In this document: piece after piece, positions 18,935 through 28,282 of the stretch
Numbering within the stretch: position 1 is the stretch's first letter
How the letters are laid out: each line of letters starts with the position of its first letter
Assembly (NCBI RefSeq): GCF_900457465.1
Contig: NZ_UAUU01000008.1
Coordinates: forward strand, 186,001 to 250,000
DNA: 64,000 bases
Direction: 5' to 3'
Source of the DNA: Sphingobacterium multivorum
GTDB taxonomy: Bacteria > Bacteroidota > Bacteroidia > Sphingobacteriales > Sphingobacteriaceae
Program-made: the position numbers and the translations under genes
Notes under the pieces: generated by a model
Databases searched by the model: none
What the model was told of the DNA's origin: nothing
What the model saw: only the letters and a program-made list of their open reading frames with translations

Positions 18935-19638
18935 ACACAAGATATAGAACATCGCAGAATGAGATCATGGACGATTTTCGGCTGGAGGGCGACGAACTTC
19001 GCGTCACGCTGGATCGAATTGCAAAGATTAATCGTTTTCTAGGCGGAAATAGCATTACGTTGAATGGTGTGAAAACATTGCTTTCAACCGGCTACAAGAA
19101 TGAAACAATAACCATTGTGGATATCGGTTGTGGTAATGGGGACATGCTTCGCATGTTAAGCGATTATGGCAATAGACATCATATTAAGCTTTCATTGCTC
19201 GGGATTGATGCTAATCCGTATACAATAAATTGTGCAAGGGATCTGTCGAAAGATTATACCAATATATCCTATTTGTGTGCAGATATCTTTGAAGCGAATT
19301 TTGAAGATGTCAAGTATGACATTGTTCTGTGTACGCTTACTTTACATCATTTCGACGATGAAGCGATTTTTCGTTTGCTAGATAGCCTGGTCAACGTATC
19401 AAAATTGGGGGTCGTCATAAACGATTTACAAAGGAGTAAAATGGCTTACCGGCTTTTTCAAACTATTGCTGTTGTTTTTAGGTTAAATAGAATGACAAAA
19501 GTGGATGGGCTTGTTTCCATACTGCGCGGGTTTAAAAAGATTGAGCTTGTACAATTCGCAAAGAGATTACGGTTAGAACATTACACCATCCAATGGAAAT
19601 GGGCCTTTCGTTACCAGTGGATAATTTTCAATAGATGA
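18925..19638 (+). CDS. Class I SAM-dependent methyltransferase of the polyketide cluster
   Basis: The ATG at 18925 overlaps the end of the flavoprotein gene and gives 237 residues; the open frame extends 14 codons upstream but inside the previous gene. The SAM site is VDIGCGNGDMLRM (motif I) with LGIDANP (motif II acid) and LCTLTLHHFDD (post-motif III). It probably methylates a hydroxyl or ring carbon of the polyketide product. The stop codon overlaps the next ATG (ATGA), indicating translational coupling to the polyketide synthase. Confidence 0.88.
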   Translation: MGIDTRYRTSQNEIMDDFRLEGDELRVTLDRIAKINRFLGGNSITLNGVKTLLSTGYKNETITIVDIGCGNGDMLRMLSDYGNRHHIKLSLLGIDANPYTINCARDLSKDYTNISYLCADIFEANFEDVKYDIVLCTLTLHHFDDEAIFRLLDSLVNVSKLGVVINDLQRSKMAYRLFQTIAVVFRLNRMTKVDGLVSILRGFKKIELVQFAKRLRLEHYTIQWKWAFRYQWIIFNR

Positions 19639-20687
19639 ATGTTAAAATAATAAATGTTGCCAAGCAACTCCCTAAATACTCTTGTACTACCGTTGATATT
19701 CTTCCGCTATTGGATATTTGGCTTCATGGACAGGAACCTCGTTTTATTAAGAAAATCAAGAAACTTTTCGAAGGTGCCGCCGTGGACAGGCGCTATGCGA
19801 TTATGGATCCGATTGAAGTCTTCACGGCGACATCTTTTGAAGAAAAAAACAATGTGTATTGCCGGGAGGCGATAGCCCTAGGGGAGCAAGCACTTCGTCA
19901 GGCCCTTGAACAAACGGGCTGGGATCCCCAGTCTCTGGATTATATCATTACAGTCAGTTGCACTGGAATTATGATCCCCTCTCTAGACGCGTATCTTATT
20001 AATAGGATGAAACTCCGACAGGATATTGTGCGGTTACCAGTTACCGAAATGGGTTGCGTTGCCGGTGTTTCAGGTATTATTTATGCTAAAAATTTTCTTC
20101 AGGCAAACCCAGGTAAACGTGCTGCGGTTATTGCCGTCGAAGCGCCAACAGCGACTTTTCAGCTGGAAGATTTCTCGATGTCGAATATGGTCAGTGCCGC
20201 CATTTTCGGCGATGGTGCAGCTTGCTGTCTGCTTTCATCCTGTGAGGAAGATTGCGGACCTGTAATTCTTGATCAGGAGATGTATCATTTTTATGATGCG
20301 GAGGACATTATGGGGTTTAAATTGACCAACACTGGTATGCAGATGATACTGGATGTGGATGTGCCCAATGTGATTGCGTCCCATTTTGATGCAGTTATAC
20401 ATCCATTCCTGAAAAAGAACCAGCTGGAAATTAAAGATATTAATTACATGATTTTTCATCCGGGCGGGAAAAAGATCGTAGCCACAATCGAGGAGATTTT
20501 TGCTGAATTTGATAAAGATATTGAAGATACTAAGGCTATACTAGCGGACTATGGTAATATGTCGAGCGCCACGGTACTCTACGTCCTTGAACGTATTATG
20601 AAACGTAAGCCTCAAGCCGGTGAATTGGGGTTGATGCTGAGTTTCGGTCCGGGATTTTCAGCACAGCGGGTTTTATTACAGTGGTAA
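19635..20687 (+). CDS. Type III polyketide synthase (chalcone synthase-like)
   Basis: A 350-residue ketosynthase of the chalcone/stilbene synthase family, normal length. All three catalytic residues are present: Cys141 in TEMGCVAGVSG, His275 in FHPGGKK and Asn308 in YGNMSSAT. The GFGPG-type C-terminal loop reads SFGPGFSAQ. Such homodimeric enzymes condense an acyl starter with malonyl-CoA without an ACP and cyclise the chain to pyrones, resorcinols or phloroglucinols. Here it sits with an ACP, ketosynthase and dehydratase, so the starter is probably an ACP-bound fatty-type chain. ATG overlaps the methyltransferase stop. The product is not known to me. Confidence 0.95.
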   Translation: MNVKIINVAKQLPKYSCTTVDILPLLDIWLHGQEPRFIKKIKKLFEGAAVDRRYAIMDPIEVFTATSFEEKNNVYCREAIALGEQALRQALEQTGWDPQSLDYIITVSCTGIMIPSLDAYLINRMKLRQDIVRLPVTEMGCVAGVSGIIYAKNFLQANPGKRAAVIAVEAPTATFQLEDFSMSNMVSAAIFGDGAACCLLSSCEEDCGPVILDQEMYHFYDAEDIMGFKLTNTGMQMILDVDVPNVIASHFDAVIHPFLKKNQLEIKDINYMIFHPGGKKIVATIEEIFAEFDKDIEDTKAILADYGNMSSATVLYVLERIMKRKPQAGELGLMLSFGPGFSAQRVLLQW

Positions 20688-20704
20688 CTTACTCATTTTG
20701 AACA

Positions 20705-21142
20705 ATGGAATTGAATGCTATACTAGCGAAATTGCCCTACAGGGCCCCATTTTTATTTGTCGATGAGTTGATTCATGTCGATGACGAAGGTGTTGCAGGT
20801 ACCTATACTTTTGATGAAGATCTGGACTTTTATCGCGGCCATTTTTATGATAGAGCGATTACCCCGGGAGTTATTCTGATCGAAACGATGGCTCAAATAG
20901 GTCTGGCCTGTTTGGGAATCTTTCTGCTCAATAAAGACTTAATGCAAGGCTCGTCTATTGCGTTGACTTCTACTGAAATACAGTTTTTAAAACCAGTATA
21001 TCCAAAGGAGAAAGTCACCGTGTTTTCAAAAAAAATATATTTTAGGTTTGGCAAACTAAAGTGTGCCGTTACGATGAAGAATGAAGCCGGACAGGAAGTT
21101 TGTAAAGGGATATTGGCAGGCATGATGACGGAGGAGTTATGA
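20705..21142 (+). CDS. FabZ/FabA-like hotdog dehydratase of the polyketide cluster
   Basis: A 145-residue single-hotdog protein. LPYRAPFLFVDEL is the FabZ N-terminal motif; His46 in RGHF and Glu60 in PGVILIETMAQ are the catalytic pair. It would dehydrate 3-hydroxyacyl-ACP to enoyl-ACP, implying that the starter chain is built with reductive cycles; no ketoreductase is encoded nearby, so FabG would have to be borrowed from fatty-acid synthesis. The 3' end overlaps the ketosynthase start (ATGA). It lies 17 bp after the polyketide synthase gene. Confidence 0.88.
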   Translation: MELNAILAKLPYRAPFLFVDELIHVDDEGVAGTYTFDEDLDFYRGHFYDRAITPGVILIETMAQIGLACLGIFLLNKDLMQGSSIALTSTEIQFLKPVYPKEKVTVFSKKIYFRFGKLKCAVTMKNEAGQEVCKGILAGMMTEEL

Positions 21143-22410
21143 AGAGAGTTGTGATTACTGGACTAGGAGTCGTTGCGCCCAATGGAGTGGGGGTGCCTGC
21201 CTTTACTCAGGCCATCAAAGATGGCGTTTCGGGTATTAGACATGATGAACAGCTGGAAAAACTACAGTTTTCCTGCCAGATTGCTGGAATGCCGCAAATA
21301 TCAGATGATCTTAAAAGGCAATATTTCACTGAACTTGAGCTTAGAGGTTTTAATAGTACAGGCATCTTGTACGGAGTCATTGCTGGAATGGAGGCCTGGA
21401 CAAATGCAGGTCTTCCTATTGCCGTAAATTCGGCCCCCGATTGGGATAGCGGAACAGTCTTTGGTTCAGGTACATCAGGTATTGATAAGTTTCGCGAGAG
21501 TATTTATAAAATTGATGAGCTACAAACCCGCAGACTAGGTAGTACAGTTGTGGCGCAAACAATGAACAGTGGTGTCAGTGCATATTTAGGCGGGAAACTA
21601 GGCCTCGGAAATCAGGTGACCACCAATTCCTCGGCCTGTGCTACTGGGACTGAAGCAATTCTAATGGCATATGACCGGATTCGGTCCGGAAGAGCAAAAC
21701 GCATGCTGGCAGGCAGTACTGGAGATAGTGGGCCTTATATTTGGGGCGGTTTTGATGCACTACGTGTCTGTAGTTCGCAATATAATGACCGCCCTGCGGA
21801 AGGGTCGCGCCCAATGAGTGCAACAGCCGCAGGGTTCGTCCCGGGTAGTGGGGCTGGAGCCCTATTACTGGAAGATTTGGAAAGTGCCTTAGCACGCAAT
21901 GCCGTTATATATGGCGAGTTATTGGGCGGCCAAGTAAACTCTGGAGGACAACGGGGAACAGGCAGTATGACAGCTCCAAACGCTGATGCTGTACGCCGTT
22001 GCATTCAAGAGGCCCTAAACAATTCGGGCGTCTCCAAATGGGATGTCGATGCTATAAACGGTCATCTAACGGCAACAGCCAAAGATGCTTTTGAAATAGA
22101 AAACTGGACCGAGGCACTTGGGCGTAAAGGGAAAGATTTTCCATGGATAAATTCGCTAAAAGGAATGACTGGGCATTGTCTCAGCGCGGCAGGTAGCATA
22201 GAATGCGTGGCCACAGTTTTGCAGTTATTTCATGGATTTTTATTCGGAAACAGTAATTGTACTGATTTACATCCCGAGATCGCAGCACTGATAGATCCAT
22301 CAAGAGTATCAATACATCAAATTGATGTCAAACCCCAAATTATAGCCAAGGCAAGTTTCGGGTTTGGAGATGTAAATGCCTGTTTAATATTTAAAAAATT
22401 TGATAACTAA
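21139..22410 (+). CDS. FabF-like beta-ketoacyl-ACP synthase of the polyketide cluster
   Basis: A 423-residue KAS II-type enzyme. Active Cys167 lies in NSSACATGTEA, and His309 and His346 in INGHLTATAKD and MTGHCLSAAG. The usual NAHGTsT motif is changed to NGHLTAT, but both histidines remain, so a Cys-His-His condensing site is kept. GFVPGSGAG and the C-terminal ASFGFGDVNACL are also conserved. It would elongate an acyl chain on the dedicated ACP before transfer to the type III synthase. It overlaps the dehydratase gene by 4 bp and precedes the ACP gene by 4 bp. Confidence 0.92.
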   Translation: MKRVVITGLGVVAPNGVGVPAFTQAIKDGVSGIRHDEQLEKLQFSCQIAGMPQISDDLKRQYFTELELRGFNSTGILYGVIAGMEAWTNAGLPIAVNSAPDWDSGTVFGSGTSGIDKFRESIYKIDELQTRRLGSTVVAQTMNSGVSAYLGGKLGLGNQVTTNSSACATGTEAILMAYDRIRSGRAKRMLAGSTGDSGPYIWGGFDALRVCSSQYNDRPAEGSRPMSATAAGFVPGSGAGALLLEDLESALARNAVIYGELLGGQVNSGGQRGTGSMTAPNADAVRRCIQEALNNSGVSKWDVDAINGHLTATAKDAFEIENWTEALGRKGKDFPWINSLKGMTGHCLSAAGSIECVATVLQLFHGFLFGNSNCTDLHPEIAALIDPSRVSIHQIDVKPQIIAKASFGFGDVNACLIFKKFDN

Positions 22411-22414
22411 ATTT

Positions 22415-22669
22415 ATGAAGAGAGAAGAATTGATCGGTGCTTTAAAACCAATTATAGCACCCTACACAACAAACGAAGAAGCTTTCGGAAAGCTTACTGA
22501 AGAGACTGATTTTATGCGTGATCTACAAATTAATTCAGCCAATTTGGTCGATATTGTACTGGATATCGAAGATCAATTTGGGATCGTTATTGAAAATTCT
22601 GATATGGAGCGTATGCTTAATATAGGAGCCGCAGTCGAAATAATCGAAAGCAAGTTACAAGAAAAATGA
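22415..22669 (+). CDS. Acyl carrier protein of the polyketide cluster
   Basis: The ATG at 22415 gives an 84-residue acidic helical protein. The 4'-phosphopantetheine attachment site is Ser41 in LQINSANLVDIV, with Ala where most ACPs have Leu right after the Ser; downstream LDIEDQFGIVIENSDMERM is typical helix II-III ACP sequence. It would carry growing acyl chains for the adjacent ketosynthase and dehydratase. Its stop overlaps the start of the phosphopantetheinyl transferase gene, which presumably activates it. Confidence 0.9.
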   Translation: MKREELIGALKPIIAPYTTNEEAFGKLTEETDFMRDLQINSANLVDIVLDIEDQFGIVIENSDMERMLNIGAAVEIIESKLQEK

Positions 22670-23178
22670 TTGGTAATGACATTATCGATCTGGTTCAGTC
22701 CAGAAAAGAGAGTAATTGGAGACGTAGAGGTTTTCTTTCAAAACTATTTAATGAGCAGGAACAACTGTTGATTGTGAACAGTCCAGACCCCGAAATTGTT
22801 GTTTGGCTCTTATGGAGTATGAAAGAGGCTGCCTATAAAATATGGAATAGACAGACAGGAATCAGAAAGTACATTCCTTTAAAATTGCGGTGTTCAGTTA
22901 TTGAACGAACTGCTTGCAAGGCGAGGGGAGAAGTCATCTGCGAAGGAAAAAGGTATTATACGAAGACCATCGTTTCCCCTGATTTTATACATAGCGTAGC
23001 AGCTGGCGAATTAGTTCATTTGGACGATATTGTTGAAATCAAAAGAGATGGAATTATTAAAGATTCTCTCGGAGTTCCAAGCCTCGTTCTGAGGGATGGG
23101 AAGAGGCGCTTGCCTGTTTCCGTAAGTAACCATGGCCGTTTTGAGCGAATAGTTTCGATTCATAGCCTATTGACTTAA
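22666..23178 (+). CDS. 4'-phosphopantetheinyl transferase of the polyketide cluster
   Basis: A 170-residue protein with the Mg-binding IGNDIIDL at residues 2-9 and WSMKEAAYK (Lys53/Glu54 region), the two signatures of the PPTase superfamily. It transfers phosphopantetheine from CoA to Ser41 of the neighbouring ACP. It is the last gene of the operon, overlapping the ACP gene by 4 bp. Having its own PPTase suggests the ACP is not served by the housekeeping AcpS. Confidence 0.88.
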   Translation: MIGNDIIDLVQSRKESNWRRRGFLSKLFNEQEQLLIVNSPDPEIVVWLLWSMKEAAYKIWNRQTGIRKYIPLKLRCSVIERTACKARGEVICEGKRYYTKTIVSPDFIHSVAAGELVHLDDIVEIKRDGIIKDSLGVPSLVLRDGKRRLPVSVSNHGRFERIVSIHSLLT

Positions 23179-23195
23179 TTAGACGAGCGGCCATC

Positions 23196-24255
23196 TTATT
23201 GTACTTGGATGGATTCCTCCCGAAGCATCTGTTTGAATTTGGGATCTCGGATATAACGACTAAAGTCATGGCTTGACATTCCTGTGAAATCAGTCATCGA
23301 AAAGATGGTATAATTTTTCTTAAGTGCGTTAAAACTTTCCTCTTTATATCCCAGATCTGTTGGATTAAGTTTATTCGATAAGAATCCAAAAAACTTCTTC
23401 AACATCTTATCCGTACCATTTATGGTGATATGTATTTTCTTAACCTGGGAGCTCAGTTCCACAAATTTTTTGGTGCTAGTTGTTGTATCGGTATACTGAA
23501 ATTCGGAAAGCCCTATGGCTGGCGCCAACATAATACAGGTAATCCTGTTTTTGTTTTCCAATAAAGGTTTTGCCCGCTCGATATCGACCTTATGAATGTC
23601 TTTGGCCTGAGCGGAAAAAAGAACTGTTGTATTCCGGATTCGAAATAGCACTCATCACCACAGATGCTCCACGACTGTGAGAGATAATGAAGACATCTTT
23701 ATCGGCCATATTATTCAGTATACGTCTCAATCCAAATTCACCGGCCATCTGGCTAAAGGAGGCTGCGGAAAACCAGTTTTTTGCAGATCGAAACGGAGAG
23801 GTTGATCGTAAACCATCCCAATAAAAGCGAATAATTTCGTCGGTTTTGGGATTTGTAACGATATGATCGGCAATATATTTATATTGTTTTACAACGGATT
23901 CTTCATCGGCATTAAAGCCATGAACTAAAATGAACACACGTTTTTTTGGTGCAATGCGTTTTGACAGACGCAGCATGTTACCGCGTTCAAAAGCAAGTAA
24001 CTGTTCGCGGTCGCCTCTGTCGGTGGCAATCTTCATCAGTGAATAAGGGTCTCTAGCAGCTTTATTCGAGGGGATGCCATAACTTTTCTTCCAATTATCG
24101 GGGTAGAAATTTCCATTCTGATCCACAAATGAATACCATAAATTGGGATCTACACCAGTATTGGGAGATGCCGAATCAGGAAGGTTATGAATAAGACCAC
24201 ACGAGGCGAACAAGGTGATAATGAGGATGAAGTAGAAAAAATATCTTTTGTTCAT
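23196..24255 (-). CDS. DUF900-like alpha/beta hydrolase lipoprotein (one frameshift)
   Basis: The product starts with a lipobox-type signal (ITLFASCG, Cys at residue 19). FILVHGFNADEE is the oxyanion loop and Ser194 in ISHSRGAS the likely nucleophile. The frame breaks in an A6 run at 23615-23620 (T6 on the coding strand); removing one base gives NSSFSAQAKDIHKVD and carries on to the stop at 23196, 352 residues in all. The C-terminal half contains SSQVKKIHITING and a late His in MSSHDFSRYI that could complete the triad. Substrate unknown. The homopolymer break looks like an assembly error. Confidence 0.75.
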
Positions 24256-24428
24256 ATGCTTTATTTCCTTCTATATCAGAATTTTATTTTCACTAGGATC
24301 CAATGGCTATCAAATTGGATGTATTTCTACAAAAATTCATTTCATGTAATATAGTCATTATTTTGGATAGCAAAAAGCAAGTCCGCATTTCGTCTGCTTA
24401 TTATTTTTCCTAATTTATCTGGATGAAG

Positions 24429-25664
24429 CTAAGGATCTATTCTTTTAATCAAATAAAGCCTATTGCGTCGACTGGTGAAAAGCTGGTAATTTAAAGCCGC
24501 ATTTGAGTAGTAACCATAGTTATGAAATTGTTCCGTATCCTCAAAAGTCAGCGCTCCAATATTCTTACCATTGATTTCAATCTGAGACCAATGCCACTCC
24601 TCATCAAGATATAAATGATCTTTAAATTTTAAGGTGTCGTTTTCGACAACAAGGTGTGAGAAAAGGCAACCTTGCCAACGATCGCCTTGCTCATATTTTC
24701 CGCTGTTCACATCCTGTCGATTGCGAATACGCCTGATTTTTTGGTAATAAACCGATTGAATATTGGCGGGGGAATGATTCGTGACCCATTCATTCTTGTC
24801 CCAGTGTCCGAAAAGGTCATTTACTGTACGCCCTCTAGACACAGTTTGCAGATTTAAATTACCATCATCCGATATATTTTCATAGAATATATGCCATTTA
24901 CCGTCCATGAAATACGTTTTTTTTGAGTAGCTTTTCGAATTGCTGTGTTCGAAATCATAGATTCGCTCAGAAAGAAAATACTGTGCTTTACGATCGATAT
25001 CATCTAGTTGTTGGCGTTGTTGATCCGCAGTCCAGTTGAGATCGGCATTGCGTATTTCAATGCTGTTTTTTGTGGTATCACCATCTAATGGCCAGCTACG
25101 AAAGTAATGTTTTCCTATGTTGATCAGATAGCCCTCGAAAAGAATCTCTGTATCCTTATCTTCATCCTGTGTGTAAGAATATTGATCGATCTGCTTGCCG
25201 TTTTTGTCCAATTTATAAAACATATGGATGGTTGGTTCTGCATCGTTAGCGTTTTTAGCCTTGCTCAAACTATGGATGATTAATTCGTTGTTCTTTGTCA
25301 AAAACTGATCAATAGGATTACTACTCGCCTTGAAAAGAATGATTTCATGTCGTCCAAATCTATTTTTGGTGTTATTGATATCGAGATATTGCCCGTATTT
25401 TTTCGGGAGTGTCGACGAGTGAAAGAAGTTTTGAATCCTAATATCGATATCAAAAATACCATTTGTATATATAATTGTACCGGCTATCAGCATACATCCC
25501 AGTAGATAATATTTCAAAGTACTGGTATCTTTTAACAGCAGATAGAAATAGCAAAATACCCAGCTCAGTATAAATGCAAGCGGCGAAAAAATAATATAAT
25601 TCAGCTTCACATTGTTGCCTGCATCAAAAATAAAAAAACTGATGAGATAGGCTGCCATAAACAC
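24429..25664 (-). CDS. Hypothetical membrane protein, N-terminus uncertain
   Basis: A 411-residue frame, opening here at a GTG, with two or three hydrophobic segments in the first 75 residues and a large beta-rich extracytoplasmic domain (repeated YxFDGKWH-like and WxWSQIEINGK segments). The same frame stays open upstream to a TAG near 25711 and shows a plausible membrane-protein N-terminus (KSPLLKSFFGCLVFM) before it, so the true start may lie further out and be masked by a base error. I do not recognise the family. Confidence 0.55.
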   Translation of the reverse strand: MFMAAYLISFFIFDAGNNVKLNYIIFSPLAFILSWVFCYFYLLLKDTSTLKYYLLGCMLIAGTIIYTNGIFDIDIRIQNFFHSSTLPKKYGQYLDINNTKNRFGRHEIILFKASSNPIDQFLTKNNELIIHSLSKAKNANDAEPTIHMFYKLDKNGKQIDQYSYTQDEDKDTEILFEGYLINIGKHYFRSWPLDGDTTKNSIEIRNADLNWTADQQRQQLDDIDRKAQYFLSERIYDFEHSNSKSYSKKTYFMDGKWHIFYENISDDGNLNLQTVSRGRTVNDLFGHWDKNEWVTNHSPANIQSVYYQKIRRIRNRQDVNSGKYEQGDRWQGCLFSHLVVENDTLKFKDHLYLDEEWHWSQIEINGKNIGALTFEDTEQFHNYGYYSNAALNYQLFTSRRNRLYLIKRIDP

Positions 25665-25865
25665 TAGGCATCCGAAAAAAGACTTTAATAAAGGACTCTT
25701 TTTAGCTTTCTACGGATTTTGATCTGTCTGTTGCACGATGTTATAATTTAGGATAGTTTGTATACTATTTAACACTGGACTGATAAGGGCGTAATTTAAT
25801 TTTTTTCTTTAAGGTTTCAAAGAGTCGATTACACATTTGATGCTAAAAGCATGCATATGGGTTCA

Positions 25866-27170
25866 TTAATTTTTATTGGTCCTTGGGGAAACTTCCTTAA
25901 CGCCACCTTTTGTTAAAATAAGGGAATTGTAAATTCCTGTTTTGTCTCTAACAAACTCGATTGTTCTGTCGTTGTCGTCTGCCCTGAAAAATTTTGTTTT
26001 AGACTCGGGAATGAGTTCAGTATCCGCATCGTTATAGTAGAGTTTGCCTGCAATTTTTAATATATGTATTTTCCCATATTCACCTGCATAGTTATCGTAC
26101 AGCGTCGTATCTATTTTGGTGGGATAATGTTTATAGGGAAGCTCTACTTCTTTACCCAGCGCAATCGCAGACAGTCCATACCCGATGATATGGGCGGGGG
26201 AGCCGTTGTTGGAAAGGACAGTGACAAAGAGTTTGTCCTCAGTAAATCGATTAAAAGAAGTCATTGTACCAAAGAATCCGCCATCATGTGCAATCAAATA
26301 ATGTCCGTGATTGTAAAATGGATTGATGATAAATCCATAGCCCCAATTTTCAGCGCTATATGGTGTAAACATTTTTTCTTTCATCGCTGCCGATAGAATC
26401 GTTGTTCCATAGAGTGCTTTGTCCCAAATGGCTAAATCTTCAACGGTTGAATAAATGCCATCGTGGCCCAGGTTGATCTCCCAGTTGATATGGGGATTAT
26501 GGATAAAACCTTCTGCATTAGGGTAATATACTTTTGCTTTTTTCGTGACGATGGAATCATTATTACTGACTCCGGTGTTACTCATGCCAGCTTTATCAAA
26601 TATGTTTTTCTTTAAGAAAGAAGCGTAATGCTCACCTGAGACCTTTTCAATAATCTTTGCTAACAAATAATAACCGATATTACTATAGGCGCTTTTCGTT
26701 CCCGGTGAGCATTCGAAAGGAATTTTCTTGATGGCGGCATAAGCAGAATCGCTACTTATACTACTTAATGCGATTTCTTTGAAACCCATAGCAAGTCCTG
26801 AGGTGTGTGACAGCAACATGTGGATACTTATACTATCGGCTTTTGGATAATCGGGGAAAAACTTACTGAGTTTATCGTTTAGCGATGATCTTCCGCTGTC
26901 TACGAGCTGTAAAATAGCAGCCGCGGTAAATTGTTTTGTGACCGATGCCAACTGAAACTTCGTATCGATCGTATTTTTGATCCTCCATTCATAATCTGCT
27001 AAACCGTAGGCTGTTTTTAATAAAATCGCGCCGTTTTTCGTGACAAGAACTGTTCCACTAAAATTATTTACATCGGCTTGTGCCTGCATATAGGTGGCAA
27101 GTTTGGCTGATGTTTTTTCTTGTGCCACAAGAAAAATTGGACAAAACATAAGTAACATTAAAAGCTTCAT
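25866..27170 (-). CDS. Serine hydrolase, beta-lactamase class C / PBP4* family
   Basis: A 434-residue protein with a signal peptide (MKLLMLLMFCPIFLVAQ). The SxxK motif is S76-V-T-K79 (LASVTKQF), the YxN motif is Y162-S-N, and AHDGGFFG matches the third motif (HxG). The C-terminal part beyond about residue 340 (YDNYAGEYG, KLYYNDAD) is the small beta-domain found in this group. It is a periplasmic peptidase or esterase; true beta-lactamase activity is possible but not implied. It stands alone between hydrolase and AraC genes. Confidence 0.88.
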   Translation of the reverse strand: MKLLMLLMFCPIFLVAQEKTSAKLATYMQAQADVNNFSGTVLVTKNGAILLKTAYGLADYEWRIKNTIDTKFQLASVTKQFTAAAILQLVDSGRSSLNDKLSKFFPDYPKADSISIHMLLSHTSGLAMGFKEIALSSISSDSAYAAIKKIPFECSPGTKSAYSNIGYYLLAKIIEKVSGEHYASFLKKNIFDKAGMSNTGVSNNDSIVTKKAKVYYPNAEGFIHNPHINWEINLGHDGIYSTVEDLAIWDKALYGTTILSAAMKEKMFTPYSAENWGYGFIINPFYNHGHYLIAHDGGFFGTMTSFNRFTEDKLFVTVLSNNGSPAHIIGYGLSAIALGKEVELPYKHYPTKIDTTLYDNYAGEYGKIHILKIAGKLYYNDADTELIPESKTKFFRADDNDRTIEFVRDKTGIYNSLILTKGGVKEVSPRTNKN

Positions 27171-27244
27171 AGCGTATGGTATAAATAATTATGGAGCAAT
27201 GTTACTGTTTAATAAAATAGTGTGATTGTATTTTTGTAAACCTG

Positions 27245-28069
27245 CTAAATAAAAATCCATTTTATTTGGTCCCGTTCAAGATCAGCTATTTTGGAAAAGA
27301 AAATTTTTGGTGTAAACCCTGTTAATTTTTTAAAATCTCTGATCATGTGGGACTGATCGAAATAATCCAGGTTATAAGACAGACCTATTTTGTTGCCATC
27401 TTCGAGGTGACTTTGAATCGCAGCTCGAAATCTAATGATTTTTTTGAATTGGGAAGGTGTTTTACAGATATGTTGATCGAATTGCTTATTTATGGTTGTT
27501 CTCGATCTTCCTGTTTTTAGCGAAAATTCTGACATCGATTGATTGAGGTTACTTGTATCTAGCATTTCGGTGATTATGTTTTCGAGCAATGCATTTTCAA
27601 ATAGCCAAAATTTTGATATCCAATACTCTTCTAAGGCCCTGATTCGCTCGTCTTGGTTATCAATGGAAAGGATAGATGTCATCGCGTTTTTATAATCCAA
27701 GTGCGGATTAAAATCGGGAAATGTTCCGCTGTTATAATAGCTTAAATCATTGGGTATAAAAGCATTTATCCCAAGAGGTTTGAAGTAAGTGGTAATTTCA
27801 TTTATTTTTCCCTCATAACTCACTAAAACAGGTTCATTAAAATTGCATACAAGGTTTGTTTCTATCGAATTGGACGGACAATGCTTCGTAATGACCTCAT
27901 TTGGGCTTACCTTAGTTTTGGTCTGCTCACTTATCGTCACTATGGTGTAAATGCTCGGAAACGTAAAATATGCCGTCGCTTTTTCTTCGTGAATTTTCTC
28001 AAGTACATAGAAGCATTCAATATATTTTTTTAGAAGTAAGCTCTTTGGTCTATATATTTTTATCGTCAT
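27245..28069 (-). CDS. AraC-family transcriptional regulator
   Basis: A 274-residue protein. The N-terminal 150 residues resemble the cupin-type ligand domain common in Bacteroidota AraC proteins (YRPKSLLLKKYIECFYVLE). The C-terminal helix-turn-helix pair covers about residues 175-265: MSEFSLKTGRSRTTINKQF and the second helix region IGLSYNLDYFDQSHMIRDFKKLTGFTP, which is the AraC signature. Target genes are unknown; it is divergent from the methyltransferase gene at 28283. Confidence 0.85.
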   Translation of the reverse strand: MTIKIYRPKSLLLKKYIECFYVLEKIHEEKATAYFTFPSIYTIVTISEQTKTKVSPNEVITKHCPSNSIETNLVCNFNEPVLVSYEGKINEITTYFKPLGINAFIPNDLSYYNSGTFPDFNPHLDYKNAMTSILSIDNQDERIRALEEYWISKFWLFENALLENIITEMLDTSNLNQSMSEFSLKTGRSRTTINKQFDQHICKTPSQFKKIIRFRAAIQSHLEDGNKIGLSYNLDYFDQSHMIRDFKKLTGFTPKIFFSKIADLERDQIKWIFI

Positions 28070-28282
28070 TTATTCTTCATGTAAATAGGTGTTATTCATA
28101 CATCATCTTTTTAAACTTGGATGTATTGGATAATCGATTTAAATATAGAGAACCTTTATGATAATTTTTACCAAGCTTAATTTCTTAAAACACTTATTTT
28201 TAAATTGGGGAAAAGATGAATCCGATAGCATTCAATTTTTAGCGTACTTTAGTCGGTAATTAACCGTTTAATAAAAAACCAA

